From DASQFD01 sp035633255 (lineage in GTDB: Bacteria; Actinomycetota; Actinomycetes; Actinomycetales; Dermatophilaceae), in contig DASQFD010000100.1 in assembly GCA_035633255.1 (NCBI GenBank), positions 1 through 42,968 on the forward strand: a DNA stretch of 42,968 bases, written 5' to 3'. Position numbers and translations under genes: made by a program. Under the pieces are notes generated by a model. The model worked only from the letters and a program-made list of their open reading frames with translations. It did no database searches and was not told where the DNA came from. Shown here piece after piece: positions 22,842-31,644 of this stretch (position 1 is the first letter of the stretch; the number at the start of each line of letters is the position of its first letter).

Positions 22842-25244
22842 ATGAGCCGGACCACGGTGTTGCACGTCGGCGGGCTGCATTGGGCGACCAGTGAGCACGC
22901 TGTCGAGGCCGCGCTGGCGCGGCGCCAGGGCGTGGAGTCGGTCGGGGCGAACGCTGCCAACCAGAGTGCGACGGTGACGTTCGACCCGGACGTGACCTTC
23001 GTGGCCGAGCTCGCGGGGTGGGTCCGCGACTGCGGTTACCACTGCGCCGGCCGCTCGGTGCCCATGCACGTGTGCGAGCCGATGGGCGAGTCGGTGCTGC
23101 ACGCGGCCGATGTCTCGCACGAGCACGCCCGTCGATCGACTTCTGACGTCGCCGGCCCCCGCACCGGGCGGTCCGCCGCATCCACCGCCAGGGCTCCGGT
23201 CGAGCACTCGGCCCACGAGCTGATGGGGCACGGCGGGCATGGCGCGATGTCCATGGACGACATGGTCCGCGACATGCGCAACCGCTTCGTTGTGGCTGCA
23301 GTCGTGACGGTGGGGATCGCGTTGTGGTCGCCGATGGGTCGCGACATGGTCGGCTTCTCGGTGCCAGCCCCGTTCGGGCTGCGCGACGACGTGTTCGCCC
23401 TGCTGCTGAGCCTGCCGGTGGTCTTCTACTCGGCGTGGATCTTCTTCGACGGCGCCTACCGGGCGCTGCGGAACCGCACCTTGGACATGATGGTCCTCGT
23501 CGCGGTCGCGGTGGCGGCGGGGTGGCTCTACAGCGTCGGCGTCACCCTGACCGGTGGCGGCGAGGTGTTCTACGAGGCCGCCGCGATGCTCACGGTATTC
23601 GTCCTGCTCGGCCACTGGTTCGAGATGCGCGCCCGTGGCGGTGCGAACGAGGCCGTCCGCGCGCTGATGGACCTCGCGCCCCCCATGTCCACCGTCCTGC
23701 GTGACGGAGAGGCCGTCGACGTCCCCACCGCCGACGTCCAGGTGGGCGACCTCCTTCTCATCCGACCCGGCGGGAAGGTCCCCGTGGACGGCACCGTCGA
23801 GGACGGCGCGTCCGAAGTGGATGAGTCGATGGTGAGCGGCGAGAGCCTCCCTGTCGCCAAGAGCACCGGCTCGCCGGTGACCGGGGCCTCGATCAACACC
23901 ACCGGGACGCTGCGGGTCCGGGCGACCAGGGTCGGCTCCGACACCGCACTCGCGCAGATCGTCGCGCTGGTCCAGGAGGCGCAGAACTCCAAGGCCCCCG
24001 GGCAGCGGCTCGCCGACCGCGCCGCCTTCTGGCTCGTGCTCGTCGCCCTCATCGGCGGCCTGCTCACCTTCGGGGCGTGGCTGCTCTCCGGCGCCAGCGT
24101 CGAGACCGCCCTGTTGTTCGCGATCACCGTCGTCGTCATCACCTGCCCCGACGCCCTGGGGCTGGCCACCCCGACCGCGATCATGGTCGGCACCGGCCTG
24201 AGCGCCCAGCGAGGCGTGCTGGTCAAGAACGCCGCCGCACTGGAGGCCTCGGCCCGCATCGATACCGTCGTCATGGACAAGACCGGCACCCTGACCAAGG
24301 GCGAGCCGGAGGTCACCGACGTGATCGTCGACGGCGTCGACGAACTCGAGCTGCTCGCCCTGGTCGCCGCCCTCGAGAACGAGTCCGAGCACCCCCTGGC
24401 TGCTGCCATCGTCGGCTACGCCGCAGGCCGCGGGGTCCTCCCCGGGCGGCCGGAGGAGTTCCGCAACGTGCCCGGCCACGGCGCCGCCGCCCTCGTCGAC
24501 GGGCGTCGGGTCGTGGTCGGCAACCGCAGACTCATGGACGACGAGGACGCCGACGTGTCGGCCCTCGCCGCTCGACGGGACGAGCTGGCCGGCAGCGGCC
24601 GCACCGCGGTCCTGGTCGCCGTGGACGGCCGGGGTGTTGGAGTCATCGGTCTCGCGGATGCCGTGCGCGACACCTCCGTCGGCGCCGTGGCAGCGCTCCA
24701 CGCGATGGACATCGAGGTCGTCATGCTCAGCGGCGACAACGAGGCCACCGCGCGGCGCATCGCCGGACAGCTCGGCATCGACACCGTCCTGGCCGAGGTC
24801 CTGCCCAGTGACAAGGCGGCCGAGGTGAGCAAGCTCCAGCAGGCCGGCCGGAGGGTCGCCATGGTCGGCGACGGGGTCAACGACGCCCCAGCCCTCGCAC
24901 AGGCCGACCTCGGGATCGCCATCGGCGCCGGAACCGACGTCGCCATCGAGACCGCTGACGTGGTCCTCATGCGCTCCGACCCGCTGGATGTGCCGACCGC
25001 GCTGCGGATCGGCCGCGGCACGCTGCGCAAGATGCGACAGAACCTCGCCTGGGCGGTCGGGTACAACGCGGTCGCGCTGCCCATCGCGGCCGGGGTCTTC
25101 GCGAGCTCCTGGGGGTTGGTACTGCGACCCGAGATGGCGGCCCTGTCCATGTCGGGGTCCAGCGTCATCGTGGCCGTCAACGCGCTCATGCTCAGATGGC
25201 TGCGACTGCCGCGACCTCCGGGGCGACCCCGTCCAGGCACCTGA
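22842..25244 (+). CDS. Heavy-metal-translocating P1B-type ATPase with a CPD membrane motif
   Basis: An 800-aa P-type ATPase. An N-terminal HMA-like domain (about 1-68) keeps the fold but has GLHWATSE where CxxC would be. A His/Met-rich segment follows (HELMGHGGHGAMSMDDM, about 125-145). Then come the membrane helices, the actuator TGES-type loop (MVSGESLPV), the transmembrane motif TCPDALGLATP (C435-P-D), the phosphorylated Asp in DKTGTLTKG (D479), HP in SEHPLAAA, and the hinge GDGVNDAP (near 676). It probably exports copper or a related ion from the cytoplasm. CPD in place of CPC or CPH removes one expected Cu ligand; I have seen this variant in actinobacterial annotations but am unsure of its metal. 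The CsoR-like operator upstream supports copper control. Confidence 0.87.
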   Translation: MSRTTVLHVGGLHWATSEHAVEAALARRQGVESVGANAANQSATVTFDPDVTFVAELAGWVRDCGYHCAGRSVPMHVCEPMGESVLHAADVSHEHARRSTSDVAGPRTGRSAASTARAPVEHSAHELMGHGGHGAMSMDDMVRDMRNRFVVAAVVTVGIALWSPMGRDMVGFSVPAPFGLRDDVFALLLSLPVVFYSAWIFFDGAYRALRNRTLDMMVLVAVAVAAGWLYSVGVTLTGGGEVFYEAAAMLTVFVLLGHWFEMRARGGANEAVRALMDLAPPMSTVLRDGEAVDVPTADVQVGDLLLIRPGGKVPVDGTVEDGASEVDESMVSGESLPVAKSTGSPVTGASINTTGTLRVRATRVGSDTALAQIVALVQEAQNSKAPGQRLADRAAFWLVLVALIGGLLTFGAWLLSGASVETALLFAITVVVITCPDALGLATPTAIMVGTGLSAQRGVLVKNAAALEASARIDTVVMDKTGTLTKGEPEVTDVIVDGVDELELLALVAALENESEHPLAAAIVGYAAGRGVLPGRPEEFRNVPGHGAAALVDGRRVVVGNRRLMDDEDADVSALAARRDELAGSGRTAVLVAVDGRGVGVIGLADAVRDTSVGAVAALHAMDIEVVMLSGDNEATARRIAGQLGIDTVLAEVLPSDKAAEVSKLQQAGRRVAMVGDGVNDAPALAQADLGIAIGAGTDVAIETADVVLMRSDPLDVPTALRIGRGTLRKMRQNLAWAVGYNAVALPIAAGVFASSWGLVLRPEMAALSMSGSSVIVAVNALMLRWLRLPRPPGRPRPGT

Positions 25245-25251
25245 GCCGCTG

Positions 25252-25590
25252 TCAGCCTCCGTCCAGTCCGCTCAGCAGCTCGAAGAACATGACGAGGCCG
25301 ATGGCGGCAGCCGTCAGGCCAGCTACCACTCCGACGAGGACAGCGCGACGTGGGGTGGCATCCGGGGCGGCGAGGGCAGGCATCATCCGGCCAACGAGCG
25401 CGCCAACGGCGGCCATGAGTGCGAGCTGGACCGGAATGATCCAGTCCTCCGTCCCCTCACCGTCGAGGACCACCGCGACGAGTGGGAGACTGAGCACCCC
25501 GAGCACGAGCAGAGTTGCGAGGGCTGGGACACGCTGCGCCGACACCGCGACCACCCACCTTCCCGTGGCCGGCCCCAGGGCCGGGACCAT
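25252..25590 (-). CDS. Small membrane protein, function unknown
   Basis: A 112-aa protein with three hydrophobic helices (ALATLLVLGVLSLPLVAVVL, IPVQLALMAAVGALVG, LVGVVAGLTAAAIGLVMFF). It ends 7 nt from the convergent metal ATPase. The ATG at 25590 has only a weak purine stretch upstream, so the start is uncertain. I recognise no family. Its compact hydrophobic pattern and long open frame favour a real gene, but a spurious ORF cannot be excluded. The 184 bp between it and the GH15 gene hold nothing I can name. Confidence 0.5.
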   Translation of the reverse strand: MVPALGPATGRWVVAVSAQRVPALATLLVLGVLSLPLVAVVLDGEGTEDWIIPVQLALMAAVGALVGRMMPALAAPDATPRRAVLVGVVAGLTAAAIGLVMFFELLSGLDGG

Positions 25591-25774
25591 GGGTCGCCAG
25601 ACCAGATCCAGGCCGGCGTGGCGACTATGAGCGAAAGGCCTCGGTGCCTCGGGGCCCAGCTGCCACGGTGCGACCGAGACGACGCGCCGAAGCCGTTCTG
25701 GCCCGCTGACGTCGTGGCTGACGCCGTGGTCACCGTCGCGCCGCTCGCCACGAGCGGCCGGGGCCGCGGTGCCC

Positions 25775-27760
25775 TCAGCGCTTGCCGGTGCCGATACGTG
25801 TCTGCGTGAGGTCGTGCTGGGTGTCGCGGTCGAGGGCGAGGGCGGTGTTGACCAGCCCGACGTGGCTGAAGGCCTGTGGGGTGTTCCCGAGGTGTCGCTG
25901 GGCGTGCGGGTCCCACTCCTCGCTGAGCAGGCCGACGTCGTTGCGCACGTCGAGCAGCCGCTCGAAGTGGGTGCGGGCCTCGTCGTGGCGGCCGGTCAGG
26001 GCGAGGGCGTCGGCGAGCCAGAAGCTGCAGGCGAGGAAGGCTCCCTCGGCGCCGGGCAGGCCGTCGACGGTTCTGTGCTCGGTGGTCGGGTCGGCGTCGG
26101 TGCGGTACCGGAGGACGAAGCCGTCCTGGCACAGCTCTCGCTGCACGGCGTCGATCGTGCCGCGCACCCGTGGGTCCTCGGGGGGGAGGAAACCCACGCG
26201 GGGGATGAGCAGGAGGGCGGCGTCCAGCCCCTTCGAGCCGTAGTACTGGGTGAAGGTGCCCCTCGCCGCGTCGTAGCCGCGGGCGCACACCTCCTCGTGG
26301 ATGGCGTCGCGGCTGGCCCGCCATCGCTGCAGCTGGGCCCGAAGCCCCGAGCGCTCGGCGGTGCGGATCATCCGGTCCAGGCCCACCCAGGCCATGACCT
26401 TGGAGTGCAGGAAGTGCTGCCGCGGCCCGCGGACCTCCCACAGCGAGCTGTCCGGCTGGCGCCAGACGCTCTCGAGGTAGTCGGTGAGCAGGGTCTGCAG
26501 GGTCCAGGCGTCCTCGTCGGCGGCGAGCCCTGCCTGCCGGGCACTGTGGAGCCCGTCGAGGATCTCGCCGTAGACGTCGAGCTGGAACTGCCCGGCCGCC
26601 TCGTTGCCGACCCGGACCGGGCGCGAGCCCTCGTACCCGTCCAGCCAGCCGAGCTCGGTCTCCGGAAGCCGGCGGCGTCCGGTGAGGGAGTACATGACCT
26701 GAAGGTCCTTGGGGTCGCCCGCGACGGCCCGCAGCAGCCAGTCGCGCCAGGCCTTGGCCTCGGCGGTGTACCCGCCGCCGGTGAGGGCCTGCAGGGTGAA
26801 CGCCGCGTCCCGGAGCCAGCAGTAGCGGTAGTCCCAGTTCCGTGGCCCGCCGATCTGTTCCGGCAGGGAGGTGGTGGCGGCTGCGGTGATGCCACCGCTG
26901 GGCGCGTAGGTGAGCGCCTTGAGGACCAGCAGGGAGCGCCTCACGGCCTGGCTGTAGCGGCCGTCGTAGGTGCAGCGGCTGATCCACTGCGTCCAGAACT
27001 GTTCGGTCTCCTGCAGGGCGCGGTCGGGGTCGTAGCGGGGTGGCTCGTCCTGGTACGAGGGAACCCAGGTGAGCACGAACGGGACCCGGTCACCGGCGTC
27101 CACGGTGAACTGCGCCATGCTGCGCATGTTCTCGCCGCGCAACCGCACCGGGGTGTCGAGCCACAGGGAGTCGGGCCCCGCCACGGCCACCCACCGCTCA
27201 CCGGCGTGCCGCACCCACGGCACGATCCGCCCGTAGTCGAACCGGGCGACGAGCTCCACGCCCATCCGGACCCGTCCGCTGACGCCCTCGACGACGCGCA
27301 CGATGTCCGGCTCGGTCTGGCGGATGGGCATGAAGTCGACGACCTTGACCGTGCCCTCGTCCGTCTCCCAGGTGGTCTCGAGGACCATCGTGTCGCCGCG
27401 GTACGCCCGGTGCGTGCACACCCCGCCGGCCAGCGGCGCGATCCGCCACCGGCCGGCCTCCGGTCCACCGAGGAGCGCCGCGAACGACGCGGAGGAGTCG
27501 AACCGGGGCAGGCACATCCAGTCCAGAGAGCCGTCACGGCTGATCAGCGCGGCGGTCTGGAGGTCGGCGACGACCGCGTAGTCCTCGATCCGGGACGGTG
27601 GCGCACCGGTCCACAGTCCCTCCGCAGTGTCGTTCCGACCGCGCGCCGCCGCGCCGGAACCGGCATCCCCGGTCGACCCGACGCCGACGTCTGCGTTGGA
27701 CTCGGCGACGCCGGCCACATCGGGAGCCGTCCCGCGATCCCCCGTCCCCATGGAGGTCAT
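25775..27760 (-). CDS. Glycoside hydrolase family 15 protein (trehalase/glucoamylase type)
   Basis: A 661-aa cytoplasmic protein with the two-domain layout of actinobacterial GH15 trehalases. The N-terminal beta-sandwich includes PPSRIEDYAVVADLQTAALIS and GSLDWMCLPRFDSSASFAALL. The (alpha/alpha)6 barrel carries GGPRNWDYRYCWLRDAAFTLQAL (the conserved substrate-binding W-R-D), WLDGYEGSRPVRVGNEAAGQ, and the catalytic-acid/base region QDGFVLRYR to GLLSEEWDP (EE). Expected activity is hydrolysis of trehalose or an alpha-glucan to glucose. The first about 50 residues are low-complexity and absent from most family members. The ATG overlaps the stop of the upstream dehydrogenase gene by 4 nt (ATGA), so the two are coupled. 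Confidence 0.85.
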   Translation of the reverse strand: MTSMGTGDRGTAPDVAGVAESNADVGVGSTGDAGSGAAARGRNDTAEGLWTGAPPSRIEDYAVVADLQTAALISRDGSLDWMCLPRFDSSASFAALLGGPEAGRWRIAPLAGGVCTHRAYRGDTMVLETTWETDEGTVKVVDFMPIRQTEPDIVRVVEGVSGRVRMGVELVARFDYGRIVPWVRHAGERWVAVAGPDSLWLDTPVRLRGENMRSMAQFTVDAGDRVPFVLTWVPSYQDEPPRYDPDRALQETEQFWTQWISRCTYDGRYSQAVRRSLLVLKALTYAPSGGITAAATTSLPEQIGGPRNWDYRYCWLRDAAFTLQALTGGGYTAEAKAWRDWLLRAVAGDPKDLQVMYSLTGRRRLPETELGWLDGYEGSRPVRVGNEAAGQFQLDVYGEILDGLHSARQAGLAADEDAWTLQTLLTDYLESVWRQPDSSLWEVRGPRQHFLHSKVMAWVGLDRMIRTAERSGLRAQLQRWRASRDAIHEEVCARGYDAARGTFTQYYGSKGLDAALLLIPRVGFLPPEDPRVRGTIDAVQRELCQDGFVLRYRTDADPTTEHRTVDGLPGAEGAFLACSFWLADALALTGRHDEARTHFERLLDVRNDVGLLSEEWDPHAQRHLGNTPQAFSHVGLVNTALALDRDTQHDLTQTRIGTGKR

Positions 27761-28839
27761 GCCCCTCCTCCTTCGAGGGCCGCGACCTGGAGGACGACCT
27801 TGACGTCGTCCGGGCCGCGGTCGAAAGCCGTCGCGTACTCAGCCAGCGGCACACGACGGGTGAGAAGCCGGTCGAGCCAAGACGGGTCGGCGTCGGCGAG
27901 AGCACGAGCGGCGGCCTCGTAGTGGGTGCGGTTGGCGTTGACCGACCCGAGCACGACGTCGTTCTCGAGCACCATCGCGCGGTTGAGCCCGCCGAGGTCC
28001 ACGCAACGGCGCCGCCCCGGCGTGGAGACCCCGGTCAGGCAGGTGATGCCGTCGATGCCGGTGCCGGTGAGGGCTGCGATCACCAGTTGTGCGGCCCCGG
28101 TGCACTCGACGACGACGTCTGGTGTGAGGCCCAGGTCGTCCATGCCGTCGCTGTGGTAGGTGGCCCCCAGGTCGCGGACCAGGTCCGGCTTCGGGCCGGT
28201 CGTCACCTGGTCGAGCACGTGCACCTCCAACCCCCGCTGCACCCCGAGCAGTGCCGCCAGCAGACCGACCGGCCCCGCGCCGGTCACCAGTGCCGTGCGC
28301 GGCCGATAGGCGGACCGCTTCGCGGCGTGGTCGACCAGGTCCCAGGCCTTCGCGACGATGCTCGTCGGCTCGAGCAGGACCCCTCGCAATCCCAGCGAGG
28401 CGTCGAGCCTGACGAGCCGGTCCGGCGCGGCCCGGTACCGCTCCCGCATGAAGCCGTCGGCCCCCTTGATGCCGTGCTCCGTGTAGCGACCGTTCCGGCA
28501 CATGTCCCACTGACTGGCGGCACAGTTCTCGCACGGCACCGGGTCCGGGCACCGCACGATCGCGACGACGAGGTCGCCCGGCTCCAGGCCGCTCCCCGCG
28601 GCCGCCTCGGCCACTCGGCCCAGGGACTCGTGGCCCAGCACGAGCCGCTCCGCCCCCGGCGGGGCCTCGCCGTACTCCCCGGCGATGATCTCGATGTCCG
28701 TGCCGCAGATCCCCACCCCGACGACGTCGACCAGGACCTGGTCGTCGCGTGCCGGCTCGGGCGCGTCAGATGCCGGCTCGGGGACGTCAGACAGGTGCAG
28801 GCTGTTCGCCGTGTGCGGGACCACCGTCAGTGCTCGCAT
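27757..28839 (-). CDS. gdh: Zinc-dependent glucose/alcohol dehydrogenase (glucose 1-dehydrogenase type)
   Basis: A 360-aa medium-chain dehydrogenase. It has the catalytic zinc ligand Cys in GICGTDIEI, His-Glu in LGHESLGRV, and a cluster CPDPVPCENCAASQWDMC for the structural zinc. NRPTRYTEHG-like positions (here RNGRYTEHGIKG) are typical of glucose dehydrogenases of the archaeal/actinobacterial type. The Rossmann segment TGAGPVGLLAALLGVQRG binds NAD(P). It probably oxidises glucose to gluconolactone, consistent with being followed by a glucose-releasing GH15 enzyme in the same operon. The ATG at 28839 has a GAGGTGAG site upstream. The substrate is an inference. Confidence 0.8.
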   Translation of the reverse strand: MRALTVVPHTANSLHLSDVPEPASDAPEPARDDQVLVDVVGVGICGTDIEIIAGEYGEAPPGAERLVLGHESLGRVAEAAAGSGLEPGDLVVAIVRCPDPVPCENCAASQWDMCRNGRYTEHGIKGADGFMRERYRAAPDRLVRLDASLGLRGVLLEPTSIVAKAWDLVDHAAKRSAYRPRTALVTGAGPVGLLAALLGVQRGLEVHVLDQVTTGPKPDLVRDLGATYHSDGMDDLGLTPDVVVECTGAAQLVIAALTGTGIDGITCLTGVSTPGRRRCVDLGGLNRAMVLENDVVLGSVNANRTHYEAAARALADADPSWLDRLLTRRVPLAEYATAFDRGPDDVKVVLQVAALEGGGA

Positions 28840-29110
28840 CTCACCTCATCCGACCGAGTTCCGCGAGACGGGAGAGCGGCGCAGGGCCCGGACACGTGCG
28901 CCTCGCCACGTCGGTCCGCAGACTGCAACCTACCGACCCAGACCACTGATCGGGCGCGCAGCCGCAGCCCAGCCAACGGCGCCGGTGTCTCTCGAAGCCC
29001 GACGGCAGGTGAGGGGAGAGCGACCCCTTGGGGGGAAGCTCACCCGCGCGCGGCGAGCGGCTCCCGGGGCTGCCAGGTCGACGGCATGGGCGGGGCTGGC
29101 GGAGCGGCTG

Positions 29111-29821
29111 TCAGCTGCGGGTCGGTCCGTCCAGCGGGCGCACCGGCGCGCCGGCGGCGTACCGTCGGATCCAGGTGACCTCGGCTTCGCACTCGGCTCG
29201 CGTGCGGAACCCCTCGCCGGAGACGGCGACGATGCCGCGACCGACGGCGCGCAGTCGCCAGCGGTACTCGCCGGCCGCGTCCCGGTAGATCTCGAAGGTC
29301 CCGTGCGGTGTCGGGATGCCGAGCAGCTCCGCCACCCGCGGCCAGCCCCGGGCCGCGGCGATCTGCTCGAACCCCAAGGACGGCAGGTCGCGACCACCGG
29401 ATCTGCGACGACCCAGCTCGCCGAGGAGCTCCTCGCGGGTCACCAACCCGGGCCGCTGCCGGAGGTCGAGGACCTCGATCCGGGTCCGGCTGAGGTCGGT
29501 CATCGACCCGAACGGCACGCTGACGACGACGAGGCCCTCGTGCTGGTCGGAGAGGTGGTGGTCGCCCCCGTCCCGGGTGCGGGTGCTGCGCTGCACGAGC
29601 GGGTCCTGGAAGCGCGCCAGGTGGACCACCTGGTCGCCGACGGAGACGGCGGCCAGCCACGGGTGGCCGGCGGCCAGCGGCGAGGCGGGTGCCCCCGGGG
29701 CCAGGGCGACCGAGGTCACCCGCACGGACCGGCGGCCGACGACGATCCCTACGCGGAGGTGTCGCGCGCCGGGGACGTCGGCGGGCGTGTTCGCGGCGCT
29801 CGGGGTGTCGGGTGTGCTCAT
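29111..29821 (-). CDS. DUF1508 (YegP-like) domain protein
   Basis: A 236-aa protein. The N-terminal about 150 residues form an unrecognised domain with strands such as HLRVGIVVGRRSVRVTSVALA, then VVHLARFQDPLVQRSTRTRDGG and LVVVSVPFGSM. The C-terminal about 55 residues (HGTFEIYRDAAGEYRWRL, then SGEGFRTRAECEAEVTWIRR) are a DUF1508 domain, a small fold of unknown function found in YegP. The ATG at 29821 overlaps the stop of the M64-type peptidase by one base (TGATG). An in-frame ATG 16 codons upstream would lie inside that gene and adds residues unlike the family. It is last in a three-gene operon with a glycosyltransferase. The 271 bp downstream show no gene. Confidence 0.76.
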   Translation of the reverse strand: MSTPDTPSAANTPADVPGARHLRVGIVVGRRSVRVTSVALAPGAPASPLAAGHPWLAAVSVGDQVVHLARFQDPLVQRSTRTRDGGDHHLSDQHEGLVVVSVPFGSMTDLSRTRIEVLDLRQRPGLVTREELLGELGRRRSGGRDLPSLGFEQIAAARGWPRVAELLGIPTPHGTFEIYRDAAGEYRWRLRAVGRGIVAVSGEGFRTRAECEAEVTWIRRYAAGAPVRPLDGPTRS

Positions 29822-31644
29822 CACAGGGCTCCGAAGATTCGGTCGAGCTCCCGGGCGCACACGGGGCACCAGGGCGGGCTGTTCTGGTTCATCCGGCAGC
29901 GCAGGACCGGGCGGAAGATGCCGGTGGCGAAGCCGCCGCCGCCGCCCTCGAGGGCGCCGACGCTGCGCTCGTCGTCCCAGCCCGACGGTGGCGAGGACTC
30001 GCTGGTCGGCAGCGGAGTGCCCGCGGCCACGAGGTCACCCCACTTCAGGGCGGTCCAGGTCGCGGGCCGCTCGGTGAGGTTGACGTCGCCGGCGACGCCG
30101 GTGAACGCTCGGTCGTCGTTGTGGTACTCGTCGCCGAGGCCGAAGAGGTTGTGCCCCATCTCGTGGGCGATGACGTGCTTGGACTCGCCGCGCGTGAACG
30201 CCGCCATCGAGCCGCGGTTGCAGCCGCCCTGGGTCCCGGAGTTGACGACGACGACGACGTTGGTCGCCGCCGGCGCGAAGCGGTTGCGCAGGTTGTCGAC
30301 CCGCTCGTTCGTCCAGGGGCTGGTCTCGATCCAGCAGTGCGACCACACCCCCGTCCCGATCAGGCCGAGCCGCGAGGGCCGGACGGTCTCCGAGGTCAGG
30401 GTGTCGTCGGAAGCCGTCCCGCTCGTCCCGGCCTCGTCGTACCGCCGCTCGGTGACCCCGTCGACCGGCGAGACGACGTCGATCCGGATGACCTGCAGCC
30501 GGTCGGCGTGCCCGCCGAGCTGGTCGAGCCGGAAGGCGGCGGCGACCTCGTCCTCGACGATGCGGCGGTAGTGGTCGATCGAGCCCTCGTCGAAGCCGTC
30601 GCCCATCACCGCGACGACCAGGGCGGGCGAGGTGCCCGCGTCGCCGATGACGTGGGCGGAGGAGTCGTGGTATGCCGTGCCGTGGTCGACCCAGCCCCAC
30701 CCCTCCCCGCCCCACACCCGCTCGAACAGGTGGGAGTTGGCACCGCCGACGAAGAGCTTGCTGCCCATCATCGCGCCGCCCGGAGCGGTCGCCGCGCGGC
30801 TGCCGGGCGGCCGGCCGTGGTCCTGCCAGGCCCACCGGTCCAGGTCGGCCCGCCAGTGCCGCTCCCAGAGGTTGCCGGAGTCGGTGACGACGAAGAGCTT
30901 CGAGTCGAGCATGGGGGCCCCGGGTGCCTCGGTGACGCGTTGCCCGTCGGGTCGTCCGTGCTCCGCCCAAGCCCATCGGCCGAGGTCGCCGCGCCAGTGT
31001 CGCTCCCACAGGTTCCCGCGGTCAGTCACGACGAAGAGCTTCTCCCCGAGCATCGCGGCCCCGGGGGCCCGCACGATCTTCTCGTCGCCGGGCCGCCCGT
31101 GGTCCTCCCAGGCCCATCGCCCGAGGTCGGCCCGCCAGTGCCGCTCCCACAACGTCCCGGTCTCGGTGACGACGAACAGCTTCTCGTCGAGCAGCGCCGC
31201 CCCGGGAGCCTGGGTGATCCGCTCGCCGTTCGGCCGGCCGTGGTCCTCCCACGCCCAGCGGTCGAGGTCTGACCGCCAGTGCCGCTCCCACAGGTTGCCG
31301 GTCTCGGTGACCACGAACAGCTTGGACCCGAGCATCGGCGCTCCGGGCGGCTGGGTGATCCGCTGGTCGCCGGGGCGGCCGTGGCCCTGCCACACCCAGC
31401 GGCGCAGGTCGCCGCGCCAGTGCCGCTCCCACAGCGACCCGGTCTCGGTCACCACGAAGAGCTTGTCGTCCAGCAGCGCCGCACCGGGTGCCTGTGCCAT
31501 CCGCTCCCCGTCGGGCCGTCCGTGGTTGAGCCAGATCCACTCCACGCCGTCCCACCACCGCTCGTAGAGGTCCGGGAAGGGGTCGTCGAACCGGCTGACG
31601 AACACCTTCTGGTCCAGCATGGCCGGACCCGGTGCGCTGATCAT
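29821..31644 (-). CDS. Seven-bladed lectin-like beta-propeller fused to an M64-type zinc metallopeptidase
   Basis: A 607-aa protein. Residues about 6-335 are seven repeats of 47 aa, each running from an APGxAML-K-LFVVT start through LWERHW and RWxWxDHGRP. This is the pattern of PLL-like fucose-binding or tachylectin-like propellers, but the ligand is unknown. Residues about 345-600 match M64 (IgA peptidase) enzymes, with HVIAHEMGHNLFGLGDEYH (zinc ligands H494, H498 and, in family logic, a distal His/Asp after GLGDEYH). Paired cysteines are near the end (CRMNQNSPPWCPVC). There is no signal peptide or transmembrane helix, so secretion, if any, must be non-Sec. The start has GAGGAGGT 6-7 nt upstream and overlaps the glycosyltransferase stop (ATGA). 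Confidence 0.8.
   Translation of the reverse strand: MISAPGPAMLDQKVFVSRFDDPFPDLYERWWDGVEWIWLNHGRPDGERMAQAPGAALLDDKLFVVTETGSLWERHWRGDLRRWVWQGHGRPGDQRITQPPGAPMLGSKLFVVTETGNLWERHWRSDLDRWAWEDHGRPNGERITQAPGAALLDEKLFVVTETGTLWERHWRADLGRWAWEDHGRPGDEKIVRAPGAAMLGEKLFVVTDRGNLWERHWRGDLGRWAWAEHGRPDGQRVTEAPGAPMLDSKLFVVTDSGNLWERHWRADLDRWAWQDHGRPPGSRAATAPGGAMMGSKLFVGGANSHLFERVWGGEGWGWVDHGTAYHDSSAHVIGDAGTSPALVVAVMGDGFDEGSIDHYRRIVEDEVAAAFRLDQLGGHADRLQVIRIDVVSPVDGVTERRYDEAGTSGTASDDTLTSETVRPSRLGLIGTGVWSHCWIETSPWTNERVDNLRNRFAPAATNVVVVVNSGTQGGCNRGSMAAFTRGESKHVIAHEMGHNLFGLGDEYHNDDRAFTGVAGDVNLTERPATWTALKWGDLVAAGTPLPTSESSPPSGWDDERSVGALEGGGGGFATGIFRPVLRCRMNQNSPPWCPVCARELDRIFGAL
30650..31640 (-). repeat. Seven 141-bp internal repeats of the propeller
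   Basis: The word CGCCAGTGCCGCTCCCA recurs every 141 bp (near 30850, 30991, 31132, 31273 and 31414), encoding the RHWRxDLxRW blade core. Blades 2 to 6 are much more alike than 1 and 7, which suggests recent unit duplication or gene conversion. Confidence 0.78.

Noticed and set aside
30650..31640. CRISPR-like array of evenly spaced repeats
   Set aside because: The 141-bp period is in frame and encodes propeller blades; spacers are not unique non-coding sequence.
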